Source: Symsagittifera roscoffensis
Taxonomy: Eukaryota > Xenacoelomorpha > Acoela > Convolutidae
Reading direction: 5' to 3'
NCBI RefSeq assembly: GCF_963678635.1
Contig: NC_087069.1
Span: 33,813,090 to 33,877,089 of the forward strand
DNA: 64,000 nt
The notes under the pieces were generated by a model, which worked only from the letters and a program-made list of their open reading frames with translations, was not told the origin of the DNA and did not search any database. This document shows, in pieces, positions 42,970-54,965 of this stretch (its first letter is position 1; each line of letters starts with the position of its first letter). The translations under genes were made by a program, and so were the position numbers.

Positions 42970-44089
42970 GTCGGCCAAAAATGGATTTCTTAAAAAGTAC
43001 CAAAGGGGGGACCCTTTGGGTCGGCAGGGGGTCGAATCCCTGAGAAGAGGGCGTCCACCTCCCCCGCCCCCTCGCCTAAATCTGCCCCTGAACGCAATCA
43101 CAATTGCTTTTTATCGGAATTTATCAGCGGCGCATAAATTTTTGACAAATCTGGTCGTTACAGCCTTAAAAGAAAAAATCTAATTTAATGGAATGTATCG
43201 ACAAAAACTTATTTTTGGCTATGTAATCGCGACAAGGTACAACCATTAAATCCCCGAAGAGAATGCCAAGGAAAGAAGAGTTACACATATTTACCTCTAT
43301 CCATTGTTTATTCTCAAAGTTTCCCAACATTTTCGCCAGTTTTAAACCACCTTATTAGTTTTTTACTATGCAAAAACAAAGGTTAAGTGGAATTGAACGA
43401 CTAAATTGAAAAATATATACTTGTCCACCTGTGCAAATATTTGGGAATGGTAATGCTGTAGTAATGACACACAGTCATAACTCCGAATAAGATTTAAGTT
43501 GTTTAAAGGCACATGCACAACCATGTTGTTTTTTTCTCATTATAGCCTTCTCGAACAAGTGAGAATAGCCTTCATAAAATAATTCTTAAGCAGAGGCGAA
43601 GCAGAGCTTCTTACTACTTGCGATGCAACGCAAACATGAAAAAAACATAAGTCGAAAAAATTTTTATTTGTTGAAAAAAAATTAGGTGAGCCAAAATTTT
43701 AACATGTCTCGATAAAAACAACTACGGGCCCAGCTAAAGCTGGAGGTACGTGTTTGATATTGAATGAGTTTGCTGTACTGATACGGCATGATAAGTGTGA
43801 TTACAAAAAGGGATTTGCCTGAAATTTAGTTGTTTCACGACTGAAATGAGTGAGAAAATAAAATAAAGTCGAAATGTAGTTTTCGCGTAAAGTCAACAAG
43901 TTTCCAAAAAAACTGTCGAAGTTTCAAAAAGCTTGACTTGTTTGAAGACCGAAACCTTTTTTCTTAAAAACTGGGCAATGCCAACAAAAGGTAAGCTTTT
44001 AACAACCAGTTCATTCGCTTAAGCCTATAATATCAGATTTGGCAGGATAGTTAGCCAGAAAAATACAAAAGAACGGTTAACAAATCAAA
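42970..44089. other. hAT right end and host flank, copy C
   Basis: Includes the hAT terminus (to 43090) and its 8-bp duplication AACGCAAT (43091-43098), then host flank that continues into unique DNA. Confidence 0.8.
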
Positions 44090-44645
44090 AATTTGACGAT
44101 TCCGAGACATAGTTTTTTGTTTGAAAAAGTTATGCAAAAAAGTTATGCAGAAGGAATTCATGTAACCGGTAACTTCGATTCAACCCAAAATCTCAAATTT
44201 GGGAGGATAGTTTTCGAGAAAGTCAAAAAATTTCAAAAAGAAAACGAAAACAATTTAAAATTTTCTACTTTTTCGAAGGCTAAAACTTTTGAAGTCAAAA
44301 AACTTTGGGCGTAGTGGCATAAGCAAATGAATTTCCCGAAACCCGTTCTAAGAATTGAACACAAAATCTCAGGTGTGACACGGTAGTTTTCGAAAATATT
44401 CAAAAAGTTTTAAAAAAATGGTCGAAAAATCAAAACTGAGACTTTTCAAAGGGCAATAATTTCTTGTGTAATACTATTATTAGCATCCGCTAATGCAGAA
44501 GAGCTTCCCACAATCTCTTATCTCAATGTACTCACAATATCAGATTTGAGATGTTAGTTTTCGAGAAAAGTCGAAAAGATCAGCAAAACAGTCAAAAATC
44601 AAAAACTTGACCATTCCGAGAGTCATAACTATAACTGTACGTGCA
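43860..44645 (+). repeat. Degenerate ~170-bp tandem repeat, array 1
   Basis: A core like TCAGATTTGGCAGGATAGTT(TTCGAGAAA)GTCAAAAAG recurs near 43874, 44030, 44180, 44355 and 44528, a spacing of roughly 150-175 bp. Between cores are AAAACTTGAC(TTTTCCGA)-type and GAGCTTCCCAC-type segments. Frames read through it are repeat artefacts. Confidence 0.65.
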
Positions 44646-44649
44646 AAAA

Positions 44650-45385
44650 AAAATTGGTCGTTGCCACTTATTCAGGGAAGCCACTTATTCAAAACAGTTC
44701 TGTCCATTGGAACCAAAAATATGGATGGGTCAAATTTCCACCACATTTTTTGAAGCCTGTAGACAGAGGGGTCAACAAAAAAAAACTTTAGGGGAGTATG
44801 CAGGTACACAAAAAAATAAGCGGTTTTTCAAATGATACTCCTTTTTTCAAAATCAGGACAAGATTGTGAGAAAAACTGAATTTTTCGCAAAAATTGAAAA
44901 AAATTTCCATAACCAAAAAAAAATAAAATTTCCACAAATAGATTGGACAGATTGGTGAACATACAACCAAGTTGAAAAGTGTGGAGGGGAGTGCTGAAAT
45001 TGCGTTGAACCTGAAATGTCCCAAAATTACTTCATTATGCCGATGAAAAAATAGAATGAAAGAAGTTTGGGCGAGGAATTTTCTTAGCGAAACAAAAAGA
45101 AACAAAGAAGGAAATATGAAGTCAAGCTATGTAAAATTACAAAATGTAGGCGTAAATCAAACACTAATAACAACATTAAAAAATGTGCGTAGAAAAAAAC
45201 AATTCCAACATGTGACAAGACAACTAAGACGACAACAGATAAGAAGACAAATAATTGTCCGGCAAATTTTTTTTAACCGAATTTTTCCCGTTTGAAAAAA
45301 AAGATCCTGGTCAGAATCGAACCCAGGATCTTCGCCGTTCCAGGCATATTTGTTATCTCCAGGCTAAGTTTGCCAGGAACGCTAA
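44650..45385 (-). mobile_element. ~735-bp insertion with a tRNA-like end
   Basis: Comparison with the paralogous DNA at 56280-57990 shows this block is extra: 44645 (GTGCAAAAAA) pairs with 56913 and 45390 (TTGAATATTCTATGAAA) pairs with 56922. Its right end carries the tRNA-like sequence at 45302-45385. It could be a long tRNA-derived SINE on the minus strand. Alternatively the other copy lost the block. Confidence 0.4.
45302..45385 (-). ncRNA. tRNA-like sequence with A and B box (relic or SINE head)
   Basis: On the minus strand TTAGCCTGGAGATAACA resembles a pol III A box and GGGTTCGATTCTG a B box, about 42 bases apart as in tRNA genes. The T stem does not pair properly and the end forms GATCCTGG...CCAGGATC, so it is not a working tRNA. 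Confidence 0.35.
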
Positions 45386-45390
45386 CAAAT

Positions 45391-46335
45391 TGAATATTCT
45401 ATGAAAAAAGGTAGAAATGAAGTCCAGATGAGTCCTGGGGACAAAAAAAATCTAGTCTAGTTTTACGGGAAAAGTCGAGTTCCCGACTGCAATATCCTTG
45501 CTTGTCGCAAGATTAATGACAAAATGATGTCGCCTACTTTCTCACTCTATAAAACTATTTTCCAATTTTTTATCACGAAAACATAATTTTCCTGAGTATA
45601 GGTGTATCTATATGAAGATCACAGCTTGTTTCGTAAAACCATATTAAGATTTTAACCAGATTAACCTCCACCCCCTTCTTCCCGCAGTTAGACTAAATTA
45701 AGATCTTCTACTCCTGTCTTTCATTTGAAACGTTTTTTTTGAGCACTGCATTTAAAATACTTTGGCGGGAGGATGTTAACTTGCTTCCTTCAGTCAAAAA
45801 ACCACATCATACACATTGTTTCGGGTAAGTTTTTTGTTTTGTGCAAAAATCAAATCTTTGGAAATAACTGTTTTGTTTTCAATAAATTTTTAGATAAACA
45901 TAAGGAAAACTATTTTTCTGACAATTAGAATAAGTTTTCGAATAATTAGAAAAAGCTAATTAAGCAAGCAAAACATTCTTTTTTGATTAATTCTTTTTTA
46001 AAGACAATCGAAAGTATTTCCAATGTGTTAGACTTGGTAGATGTCCTAAAAACTTGGGCTATCAGTGAATCTTCACAGAAAAAAAATTCTACAATGAATA
46101 AGCATGAAATTTAGATTGATGAGTGATTCGAAGAAACTTCTGTTAAATCTGGCATAATTTTGATTAAATTTTTAATTGAAGAAGATTATGATTTTTTGAC
46201 ACCTCGGTAAGTTTTCTTTCGCTTACTTCATGAACAAATAAAGAAAATGATTGAATAAACCACATCAAAATGCTTGCTCTTTCTTATCTGTTGCTCTGTT
46301 TTTTGACTTATTCATTATTTGAACTGCTTTTGACT
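45391..46335 (+). repeat. Diverged ~1-kb duplication, copy 1
   Basis: Matches 56925-57985 along its length, including a CAGATGAGTCCTG segment, the hairpin element, CTCACTCTATAAAA, CCTGAGTATAGGTG, CCTCCACCCCCTTCT and the start of a signal-peptide ORF. Confidence 0.75.
45464..45520 (+). repeat. Hairpin element family 2, copy 1
   Basis: TACGGGAAAA ... TCCCGACTGCAATATCCTTG CTTGTC GCAAGATTAATGAC. The stem is partly degraded in this copy. Confidence 0.5.
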
Positions 46336-46461
46336 AGTACACTTAAGTTAGCAGCTGAATCATCAAAAAATCATCCTTCGGAAGACAACCCGTTAAGCGA
46401 GAGCTCCAATAAAGACTTAGAAGCTACAAATAAGTGGTTAGTTTTATTAAATTATCTCTAA
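46270..46461 (+). CDS. Small secreted-protein ORF or first exon, copy 1
   Basis: 63 codons from ATG. Residues 1-20 (MLALSYLLLCFLTYSLFELL) fit a signal peptide; the rest is Ser/Asn/Glu-rich and polar. Upstream sequence and the first eight codons are conserved in the duplicate at 57927, which supports a real start. The C terminus may continue through an intron after about 46437 (TGGTTAGTTT). Unknown family. Confidence 0.4.
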   Translation: MLALSYLLLCFLTYSLFELLLTSTLKLAAESSKNHPSEDNPLSESSNKDLEATNKWLVLLNYL

Positions 46462-46463
46462 AT

Positions 46464-47748
46464 ATGGACAAAACGGTACAAGTTAGTGTATCTCTTAACA
46501 GTGCCTCCAACCAGCCATTGTTTATTATTATTAGTATACCCTTGAAAACTGAAGTTCATGCAAATATCTTAGTGTTTATGTAGATGCAAAGTTATCATTC
46601 AATTCTCACATGAATTTTATACGGTTTAAGCTTAGAAAACAAATCGGCATGGTTTCAAAATGCGTCATTATGTTCCCAAAACTGTCATGGTTGATTATCT
46701 TGGCTCTAACATCAAGCCCAATTTGCAAAACGCTATATTCGTGTATGGGTGCACTTCCTACACAAACCTTATAGAGCTCGTGGTAAGCTAATGCTTGTTA
46801 CGTGAGTTCCAATAAAAAATAAATCCAAATACCTTTTCAAAATAAAATATGATAGCATTCGACAAGTTTTTAATGATGAAAATTTTTTAACAGTTCACGA
46901 GCTGCAAGTGTATGAACTCCTTAAAGTTTTTTGCGATCAATAGCAAGACAAAACTCTGAAACTTTTTTAAATGAACTTTTTGTTTTTGATACACCGTCGC
47001 ATGTGACCAGAAAGTCAACTTTTAATCTAACGAGAATGCCTATTAAGCAAATTTCAAAAAGCTTCAAATTGTTACGGAGAAGCTCAGTTTTTTAATTTAC
47101 TTAGACAAATTTCCCTAATTCTAAAAATTTTTGATCAAGTTTCCAATTTAGATATTCAACGCATTGCCCACGAAATTTGTGATTGTTTTTATTAAGCAAT
47201 GAAGAGCTAATCAAATTTGTTGTCTGTTGACATTTTTTTGGATGCAAGGATAATGCCGCATAATGACAGATGTGGAGTGCCTGAATGTTGCAAGTTTTTT
47301 CTAACTATAATTACATATGGTTTTCAATGCGTCTTCGCCGTTTTGAAAACCACACTTGGGCTTGTTCGCTGGTTACTGCCGCATGGGCTCAGTTAGGTAT
47401 CTACTGACCGTTTAGCCCCCAATCAGTTCTACTGGTGATAGAGAGGCTTCAAGGGATGGGACACAGTTAGTAGAAGCATTAACCGTAAAGTGAACAAGTT
47501 CAAGTTTTGTTTTTGAAACCGAATAGGGGTGCCTACGACTAGCGAGTTTCAGAAATTATGAGAGATGACTTTGAACTACTTTCTTATTTAATTTGATTTT
47601 ATATCGACTACGATTAAACAATCATTTTAAAAATTGACGCAGAGCTTGGACCTTATGTCATTAACCTGCCTAGACAATGCCATAAATCTGTTGCTTTATG
47701 TTTAATCAAACTTAAGTTTTTTTTTCCAATATCTTCTTTTATGTTTTC

Positions 47749-47810
<62 letters not shown>

Positions 47811-47980
47811 CCTTTTCTTTTTGAAGATCTCAAAATTCGTATTTCATTTGATAAAACGGGCAGTGCTCTGTAACCCAATTCGGTTCGTTAACTGTCCCCT
47901 CACTGTTTCTGGTGCTTCTTGTTTAAATTCTCGTTATTTGCATATTTACCATTAACAATAAGAAATAAATTCTCTCTCTT
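46464..47980 (+). mobile_element. LINE (non-LTR retrotransposon) relic, RT C-terminal end and 3' tail
   Basis: Broken frames encode the end of a LINE RT: a KYLSVYVDAKLSF motif at 46562, then after a frameshift HYVPKT and NIKPNLQNAIFVYGCTS near 46670-46750, and FLTVHELQVYELLK near 46885-46925. Several stops and shifts follow. The 3' side ends in AATAAGAAATAAA at about 47957. The motif pattern is that of Jockey/CR1-like RTs; the clade is not resolved. Confidence 0.7.
47751..47808. repeat. (AT)29 microsatellite
   Basis: 58 bp of uninterrupted AT dinucleotides inside the LINE 3' region. Confidence 0.95.
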
Positions 47981-49613
47981 CTTCAAGCAACTATTTTAAA
48001 TAGTTGATTCTTTCTTTGCTATAAAATTTTTTTAAAGTGAATAGCAAATCATTAACAATGACAACAAACTTTATTTAGTTACAAAAAAATTAGCTGATAA
48101 ATTGCATCATTTTTATGGTCAGTTTTCGGCTGCGATTTCAATATCAACAAAATTGATATTTTGAAAATCAACTGCAAAAATACCGCCTATTCGTTTGCTT
48201 AATTCTTTTTACTGTTATAAAAAATATCTTCATCCGACCACTGCACCTGAAAACAGCACCAATCATATAGTAATTTTAATGTTAAAACTTAACCAACAGG
48301 TTCAATAAAACGTGAATTCATTATCAGCGTGATTTCAATAGAGCTAAAACGACAATAAAAGATAGGTGAAAATATTATTGGTTAAAAACTCATTTGAAAA
48401 CTTGTATGTAAAACAAATTTGATTTAAAAAAATTAAATAAATGGAAAAAAAAACTAAATGAGAAAAACCAAGAAATTGACAAACAATAAAAACAAAAGGT
48501 ACAAAAAGTACGAAATGCATAATTTTTATGGTGGTAACAAGGGGTTGAGGTACTGAATGTTGACTGAATGTTGGAATTTTTTTTTTCATTTATTTTCGGG
48601 CAATCGGAATTGAGTATTCAACAATCTTAGAGAAACCTCAAAAAACTCCGACATATAAAACATATCCATGCGTTTGAAACTAATAGTGAGCGGTTGTAAA
48701 ATAAAATGGATATGAAAAAATTGTTAGAACTGTGAAATCGATGCCGGGTATTGGAAAAAAACACCGAAAACTGATTTTGAAAAAAAAAAAATCGAACATT
48801 TTTTTTTCGTCTGTAAATCGAAACGAATTGTCCAGCAAAACTTTATTGTGCCTGTGCTGCTATAACTTTGTTTTCTTTTAGCAATAACTTCGATTTTATG
48901 TAAAAATCAGTTAGGCATCTAACGATTCTGATTCGTAAAGTTTTCCATTTGGTCCCTCCATCATGAAGACCCCCGTTTTTCAAATTTAAACACGAAAATC
49001 AAATTTGGATTTCATAGCTGTTTTAGGCTTATTGCAACTTTCACTATCGGACATTATGCAGAGAAATTTCCTTTGAGAAAATTTCGCTTTTGAAGAAAAA
49101 AATGTTTTTGTATCTTTCAAAAAAATATATGTTCAATTGAAAAAGTTGAACCAATATCAAGGCAACGCTTGCAATTTAACAAAATTTTTGTGATTCAAAA
49201 TATCGACAAATCTCCTTATCGAAACTTAAAAATCTCCATATTGCTTTCGTTGGTTGAAAGTTGATCATATTAACAAGCTTAGATGCCCCACGCGGGGATC
49301 GGTTTTTTGGTCTTTGTGATCCGAAGTTTCGCGCTCACCACTAAACTTACATGACCTTCGGAATACTGTGTAACGAATAGTACTAATCTGCTCGATTTTA
49401 ATTTTGATGCTGAAAGTGTAACGCACGTTTTTTACGCGTAGCAAACTATCCAGCGCCGCAAAAACGTTCCAAGTTGAACTGAGGAAAAATATTTCGGTCT
49501 TATTAATTGTTTACGAACATGACACAAATTTTTAACGCCTAAAATTTGCTAATATTTGCTAAATTTCGAAGTCTGTCAAAAACTCAAATGATAAAACTGT
49601 TCGATGTTTATGT
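47981..49613. other. Spacer
   Basis: AT-rich, no gene supported. An 81-codon frame on the minus strand at 48344-48589 is hydrophobic from base composition alone. A perfect short hairpin CCCC-ACGC-GGGG lies at about 49286. Confidence 0.4.
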
Positions 49614-49657
49614 GCAGTCGGACAATCCGGGCTCTGCACTGATACGAGCAGTCTTGT
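49614..49657 (+). repeat. Hairpin element family 1, copy 1
   Basis: GCAGTCGGACAATC ... CTGATACGAGCAGTCTTGT. Same opening and closing blocks as the copies at 52332, 52497 and 54966; the central stem is degraded. Confidence 0.6.
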
Positions 49658-52331
49658 TTATTACCTATCGGGAATATAGATCTGGTATAAAAAAAGTTTC
49701 AGATCCTAACTGACTAGTTAACAAATATTCAGATCTGAGACAAGGTGAAAATCATTAATTCATTCTTAATGTATCCAAGCCTTGATTAAGCATTTAATAA
49801 AACGTTTATCGTATGCACTTCAATTAAACATCTGATTTTTCAATTTTTTGTCTTCTTCCGTTTTACTAATTTGCAATGTGGTTAAATAGCGGAGAAAAAT
49901 TCCGAGCTTTTCACAAAATAAAATTCAAACTATAACTCTAGTAGACTTTTTTGGTGTTTTTTCAAAGTCACAAAAGCACAATAAAAAAATTTGAATCTCA
50001 TACGCTCGTGTAAACCCCTGTTTTTTTCCAGTTTCTAGCAAAAAACAATAACTAGATTCTAACAGAAACTATAATTGTTGAAAAACAAAAAAAACTGTAA
50101 CAAATTGCGTCAGATACATTTTTTTCAGTTCTGAAACCAACAAATTAAACAAGTTATCGATCTGAAATTGGATCTGAAAAAGCTGATCTTCCAATTTACG
50201 AATGTTATTTTAGAAAAAATTTAACCATTTTAGATTTGAATTTAAGGTTAAAAAACCAAGTTTTAGAACTGAAATATAACATTCATTACATCGATATTGG
50301 TATAAAACGATATCGGCATCAACCGTACTATCTTATCCCCCTAAATGATCTACTATAAAATTTCCTCCCCAATCATTGTTTTAATTCTGAAAAGAAATCT
50401 TTATAAATTATGCATTTCATAAAAACAAATAAAAATAAATAATTTTAAAACTTTTCGTTCAATTTCTTTTGTGATGGACTACAAAGGTAGTTAAATCAAC
50501 GATTTTTTTTATGTTATAATATTCAATCAATCTGTTATGTCGGTGATTCACTTAAGAGTTATTAGGGGGAGTTTTAAGGTTGGTCCGGCTATTGTTTACA
50601 CAAATTCGAAGTTGCGCTTTGCATACACAAGCAAAAATATGACCGATAACGCTACTGGGAAAAACTGAATGTGTCTACGAATTTTCTTAAGCGACGCACG
50701 CCAATTATGAGTCTACATAATTGCTGAGTGACGCCAGCCAAATTTGACGCATTAGAAGTACCAGTCAGTTTGATAAAAAAAAGTTACCAACTAAAATGCT
50801 TCAATTTATAGAGCGGACAAAGTTTGGCTCTTTTCCTCTCCCCCACCTCCAAAACATCGATTTTTATGTTTGTTTGACAGGTTATTACGGCTAAATGAGT
50901 TATGTCACGATGTGAAGTACGAAGAACAAAGTTCTTCATAATTGGTACTTTGTTCACCATGCCAATTTTCATTGCATTATGAAAACGGTAAAGGAGCTTT
51001 TCAAAAAGAATTTGAAAGGAGGAAAACTGGAAGACAGTCCGCATTATAACTAGTAACGAAAAAATTCATTAAAAATATCCGACCCTTCCGAAAATCGAAC
51101 CCTCTTATTTTGTTGCTGGTTTCCTTCCCTACCTCTACGCTACATATCCATAATGCCTTGGAGCTAAAAGGCTATTTGTAATATACTAGTCAGTGTTCAT
51201 ATCCTTAGCAATGGCTGTACTTAATAGCTGTATCAAAATGAATACTTTCAAAATGAACACAATTTGTCGCAACAATTGCATCGCAACAATATTTGCGACT
51301 TAGGTTGGAAAAAGAGATGGTTCATACTATAAAACCAGCTTTGCTTGTGTGATAAAAGACAGCAACTTGGGATTTAATTCCAAACCATAGTGCATAAGAA
51401 AGATATCAAAAAGACAGACAAAACATAACGAAGGTCAAAGCAAGAGAAACTATAAAAACTCGCATGCTAAATTATAAAAAATCAATCATATAGACCCAAA
51501 GTATGGAAAAGAATTTCCTGCGGTGAACAATTGTTTCAACATTGTCAGAATAAAATAAAGTATTAAATGTTTAACATACAAAACTTTGTGAAGATATAAT
51601 CGTTACAACGTAAAAGCACGCATCTAGTCAAACTAACAACTGGAACAACTAGGAGAAACGTAATGTTAAACTATGCGGGATCATGGAAAAGAACCCGTTG
51701 CGGTGGTCTGAAAGTTGTCTGTTTGAACACATTGGCATTACTGACGCGAGATTTACATATAAGGTCCTAATGCAGCGGAAGCTGCAAACTGAATATTTGT
51801 GAAATGAATTGAAGCAGACATTTTGATTCAGTTGTTACAGTACTCTTGGATATTATTGTTGTTCCGACTCTCGTAACGAAAGTAACGGAATATTTGTGCT
51901 CGGGTTGGTTTTTTTCTTCAGACAAATTTCGACTTTTTAACTAGCCATTTTTGACGGAGTTTTTCAAATCAATCGAAAGTTATTGTTGTTTTGAGCCTAA
52001 AATTTAAAGTATATTTTAACTGTCATCATTTTTCGTAAAGTTTTGGGGGTTTAAAGATTGCCAGTTTGGCCAAATTCGGACAATTACCGCGCGATATATT
52101 TCGCGCTAATAACGCGTAAGCGGAGATTTAATCCGTCTTAGAAATCGTTCCAAATTGGTTGAAGGAAGCTTATTTGCCATAATTGATTTGTTACAAGGAG
52201 CAAAATCTATCTCTTTGTAATCTATATGGTGTGTGGGGGTATGATTTTCACAAAATTCTCAAGTTGAAAAAAATATATATTTTTTTACATTTAGTTTTTT
52301 CAATTTCTTTCTGCTCCATAGACCTTAAAAG
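49658..52331. other. Spacer with a second tRNA-like relic
   Basis: No gene supported; an 86-codon minus-strand frame (50784-51044) has no recognised feature. On the minus strand at about 51150-51080, TAGCGTAGAGGTAGGG and GAGGGTTCGATTTTC give A-box and B-box spacing of about 41 bases, like the relic at 45302. A block at 50325-50390 (TCAACCGTACTATC...) recurs at 53874-53940. Confidence 0.4.
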
Positions 52332-52376
52332 GCAGTCGGAACATTCAGGGCTTCGCCCTGATATGAGCAGTCTTGT
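52332..52376 (+). repeat. Hairpin element family 1, copy 2 (best preserved)
   Basis: GCAGTCGGAACATTCAGGGC-TTC-GCCCTGATATGAGCAGTCTTGT. The stem TCAGGGC/GCCCTGA is a perfect 7 bp. GCAGTC occurs on both sides as a direct repeat. Confidence 0.75.
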
Positions 52377-52496
52377 ATCATTTTGTACACGGCATTAGGT
52401 GTGAGAGATAAAAAAAATAGAGTACATTTTTTTCGATTATTTCTCTTTTTTTTTCGATCAAAAACTTTTTCATTGGGACTTTAAGGGCAGTCGAAA

Positions 52497-52530
52497 CATT
52501 CACGATTTTTCCGTGATACGAACAGTCGTA
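52497..52530 (+). repeat. Hairpin element family 1, copy 3
   Basis: GCAGTCGAAACATTCACG ... CGTGATACGAACAGTCG. Stem TCACG/CGTGA: the inner base pair changed from G-C to C-G on both sides compared with copy 2. Preceded, like copy 2, by a CTTTAAGG / CCTTAAAAGG segment. Confidence 0.7.
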
Positions 52531-52848
52531 ATCTATTTGATATAGAAAAGCTGTTGCTCTAACTTCATACTATAAAAAAAGTCAACCATTACAATCCCAA
52601 AGTATGACGAAAAAGCTAAGTCATAGGGTTTTCATACTAAATCCAAAAGTCTTCATGTTTCACCAGTGTAGTTTTTACATGGGGTGCCTTAGATTACTTA
52701 AGTTGACCTTGTGGTGTTATTTGGCTTCACTTATGAATAAGGACATCTCGAAAACAAATTTTAATGTGCGGTTTAAAAACTTTAATCAATTCATTTACTG
52801 AAAGTGCACTTTTTCACGAAGTATAAATGTTTATAATTTTTTCAAGAC

Positions 52849-53755
52849 TCATTTACGATACATAGATACAACTTGAATGACAACACCGCACGCAATCGCA
52901 GAAGCACCAACAGCTGAGCACAAAGTAAGTGCTTCTCCTAGAAAAACTGTCTGCATTAGATAACTGATCGCAATTGTTATGAGTCGAAGAAGCATCATTA
53001 TCGATGGCAACGATAGTTGAGATCCAATAATTGAAGTTAAAGACGCACACGGCCAAAACGTGCAAGCCGAAAGGAGAGTTAACCTCGCATCGATGTTGCA
53101 TTGAGTGAGCGAACCTTGCTGCAGAAGAAAGCTAGGAATACTTGCACTTAAAGATCCGATCGAAAAGGACAGCCAATCGTAACATACAGGAATGTCTTTC
53201 ATAAATTTGAGGTTTAAAAACGAAAACGCCCAGGCTACTCCTGAAATTACTGTAAAAGCAACACCTTGTAAAGCTTCAGATGTTTCTTTCTCAAATGTGT
53301 TTCGCAGCCTATCAGGCTGCGAGAATATTATCAGTCCAGTAAAACTAATAAAGGCCGAAATACAAGTGAGAGTTGGCAACTTGTAATTGAATCGGACTTT
53401 TTCAAAAAACAAACTTGTTTAAAATGTTGTGCTGAAAGTAATAGCAATTACGTCACCGTATGGTAGAACATCAAACGCTTTGAAGAAAAAGTAACAGGAA
53501 GTACCAATGAAAAAGAATCCATTTAAGATTGACAGTCCAATTCTTTGATATGTGACAACTGTTTGATTGTTTTTCGTATTTTGAAGCAAAATAACTGAGC
53601 AGACTGCATAAAAAATGTAAACGAGCCATAAATCAAATTGATTTCTCGTCCATTTAGTTGACTTTTTTTTTGCCAATAGCTCCGCAAATGGAGCCGACGA
53701 TACTTGATAGAATTATAGAGACGATTGCAGCCGTCGTTTTCTCGTTCTGAGTCAT
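52849..53755 (-). pseudogene. SLC35G-like EamA/DMT-superfamily transporter, frameshift plus stop
   Basis: From ATG at 53755 about 300 codons can be followed, close to the usual length of SLC35G proteins, with alternating hydrophobic helices and the DVLPYGDVIAITFS segment typical of EamA repeat 1, a GLIIFSQPDRL segment after it and a final EALTLCSAVGASAIACGVVI helix typical of repeat 2. Two lesions: an A9 run (coding strand, 53663-53671) where one base too many shifts the frame after about residue 28, and an in-frame TAA at 53419-53421. No plausible intron removes either. Relatives move nucleotide-sugar-like or other small solutes across internal or plasma membranes; the substrate here is unknown. 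It is either a recent pseudogene or an allele with sequence errors. Confidence 0.7.
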
Positions 53756-54965
53756 CTCTAAGCTATATTAGCCTATGGTTGTCAGCAACTGCTGATGAGT
53801 CTTCGCGTAAAACTAGCTGTAAACAAAATGCTTTTTTTTGTCCATCGGCTATCACCAATAAGATACTTGTCGGATCAACCGTACAATCAATCCCCCCTAA
53901 GTGACCCACCGTATAATTTTCTCCTAACTCATTTAATTTTTGAAACTGCCACTAAAATGTGTTTTGATCAAACTCAAAAGTTGATTTGGCTAAAAATTAT
54001 TCGTTATTGTATTGCATGGTTCAATTGAAATACTTGCAACACGGTCAGACGTTTTAATAAACATTTCCCTCGGATAAAAAGGATAACCGAAAAACCGGAA
54101 ATATGGAAATTTGACCTAATATCATTCTGATTCAAATAACTTGCAAAACTTAGCCCACATCAAATGAATGTTTTGAATTGATCAAAAATCTCTATTTTCG
54201 TTCATTTTTTTGATCGAATTTGATTGGCTAATTGGGCAATCAGATTCAACCACAAATTTTTGGTTTTAAAGATGTAGAAAGATGATTAGGGCATAAAACC
54301 CCAGTGTTTCAAAGAGTTTTTTTAAAAAGTTTTGATGAAATCTGTGCTCGTTGTTTTCATTCAAACAGTTTCCGATAGTATAGATAAATCTTCTTGAATG
54401 GAATATTTAAAGCCGTCTGAAGGATATTGACGTCTTGAACTCATATTTTAAAGAAAGATCACCACTGATACTTTATTGTGAAGTTCAAATAACGCGCAAA
54501 TTATTTCGTACTATAACCACCTTCGGAGCGTTTTAATACGGCTCAAATTAATTTCCAAATTTGATAGAGGCCATCTCTTTATTCTAGTTTAGACTTTCGA
54601 AGAAAATGAATAACTAACTGTGCTCGGGGTGGTTTTCTCTCGACAATAATTTGATTTCTCCACTAAAATATCCACCGAACGGTATTGTTGTTTTGAGATC
54701 AATTTTGAGAATATATATTTTTTGTGCTCTTTTTTTGCCAAGGTATGGGTTTTAAAGATTGTGCTATTAACGCTTAATAAACACTTAAGCCGTCCCAGAA
54801 ATTCTTAGAAAATAAACTGAGGCACGCTACTAGTACTTCACTGCATGCGAATCATATCATTTTGTATGTTGTAGGGGATTGTTTTTAAAAAAGTGAAAAA
54901 CAGTGTTTTTTTTCTCAAAAATTTCATCATTTTTCAAAGCGAACCTTCCTTCAAAGACTTTACAA
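53756..54965. other. Spacer
   Basis: No gene supported. The block 54600-55012 is a diverged copy of 51880-52376 (both contain GTGCTCGGG(T)TGG, TTATTGTTGTTTTGAG and TTTAAAGATTG, and both end in a family 1 hairpin), so the hairpin sits at the end of a longer dispersed repeat of about 0.4-0.5 kb. Confidence 0.5.

Larger units (their letters stand above)
32595..44089. repeat. Tandem triplication unit, copy C
   Basis: 11,495 bp. Its right edge passes without a break into unique flank (AACAAATCAAAAATTTGACG), so it is the original right end. Its LTR matches the 3' LTR at 3299 best. Confidence 0.9.

Noticed and set aside
42907-43101. 64-codon minus-strand frame with a glycine run
   Set aside because: It reads through the C-rich hAT terminus and LTR; composition is from the terminal repeat.
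45302-45385. Functional tRNA gene
   Set aside because: A and B boxes are visible but T and anticodon stems do not pair.
47751-47808. AT tract as a replication origin or regulatory site
   Set aside because: A plain dinucleotide microsatellite inside a LINE tail explains it.
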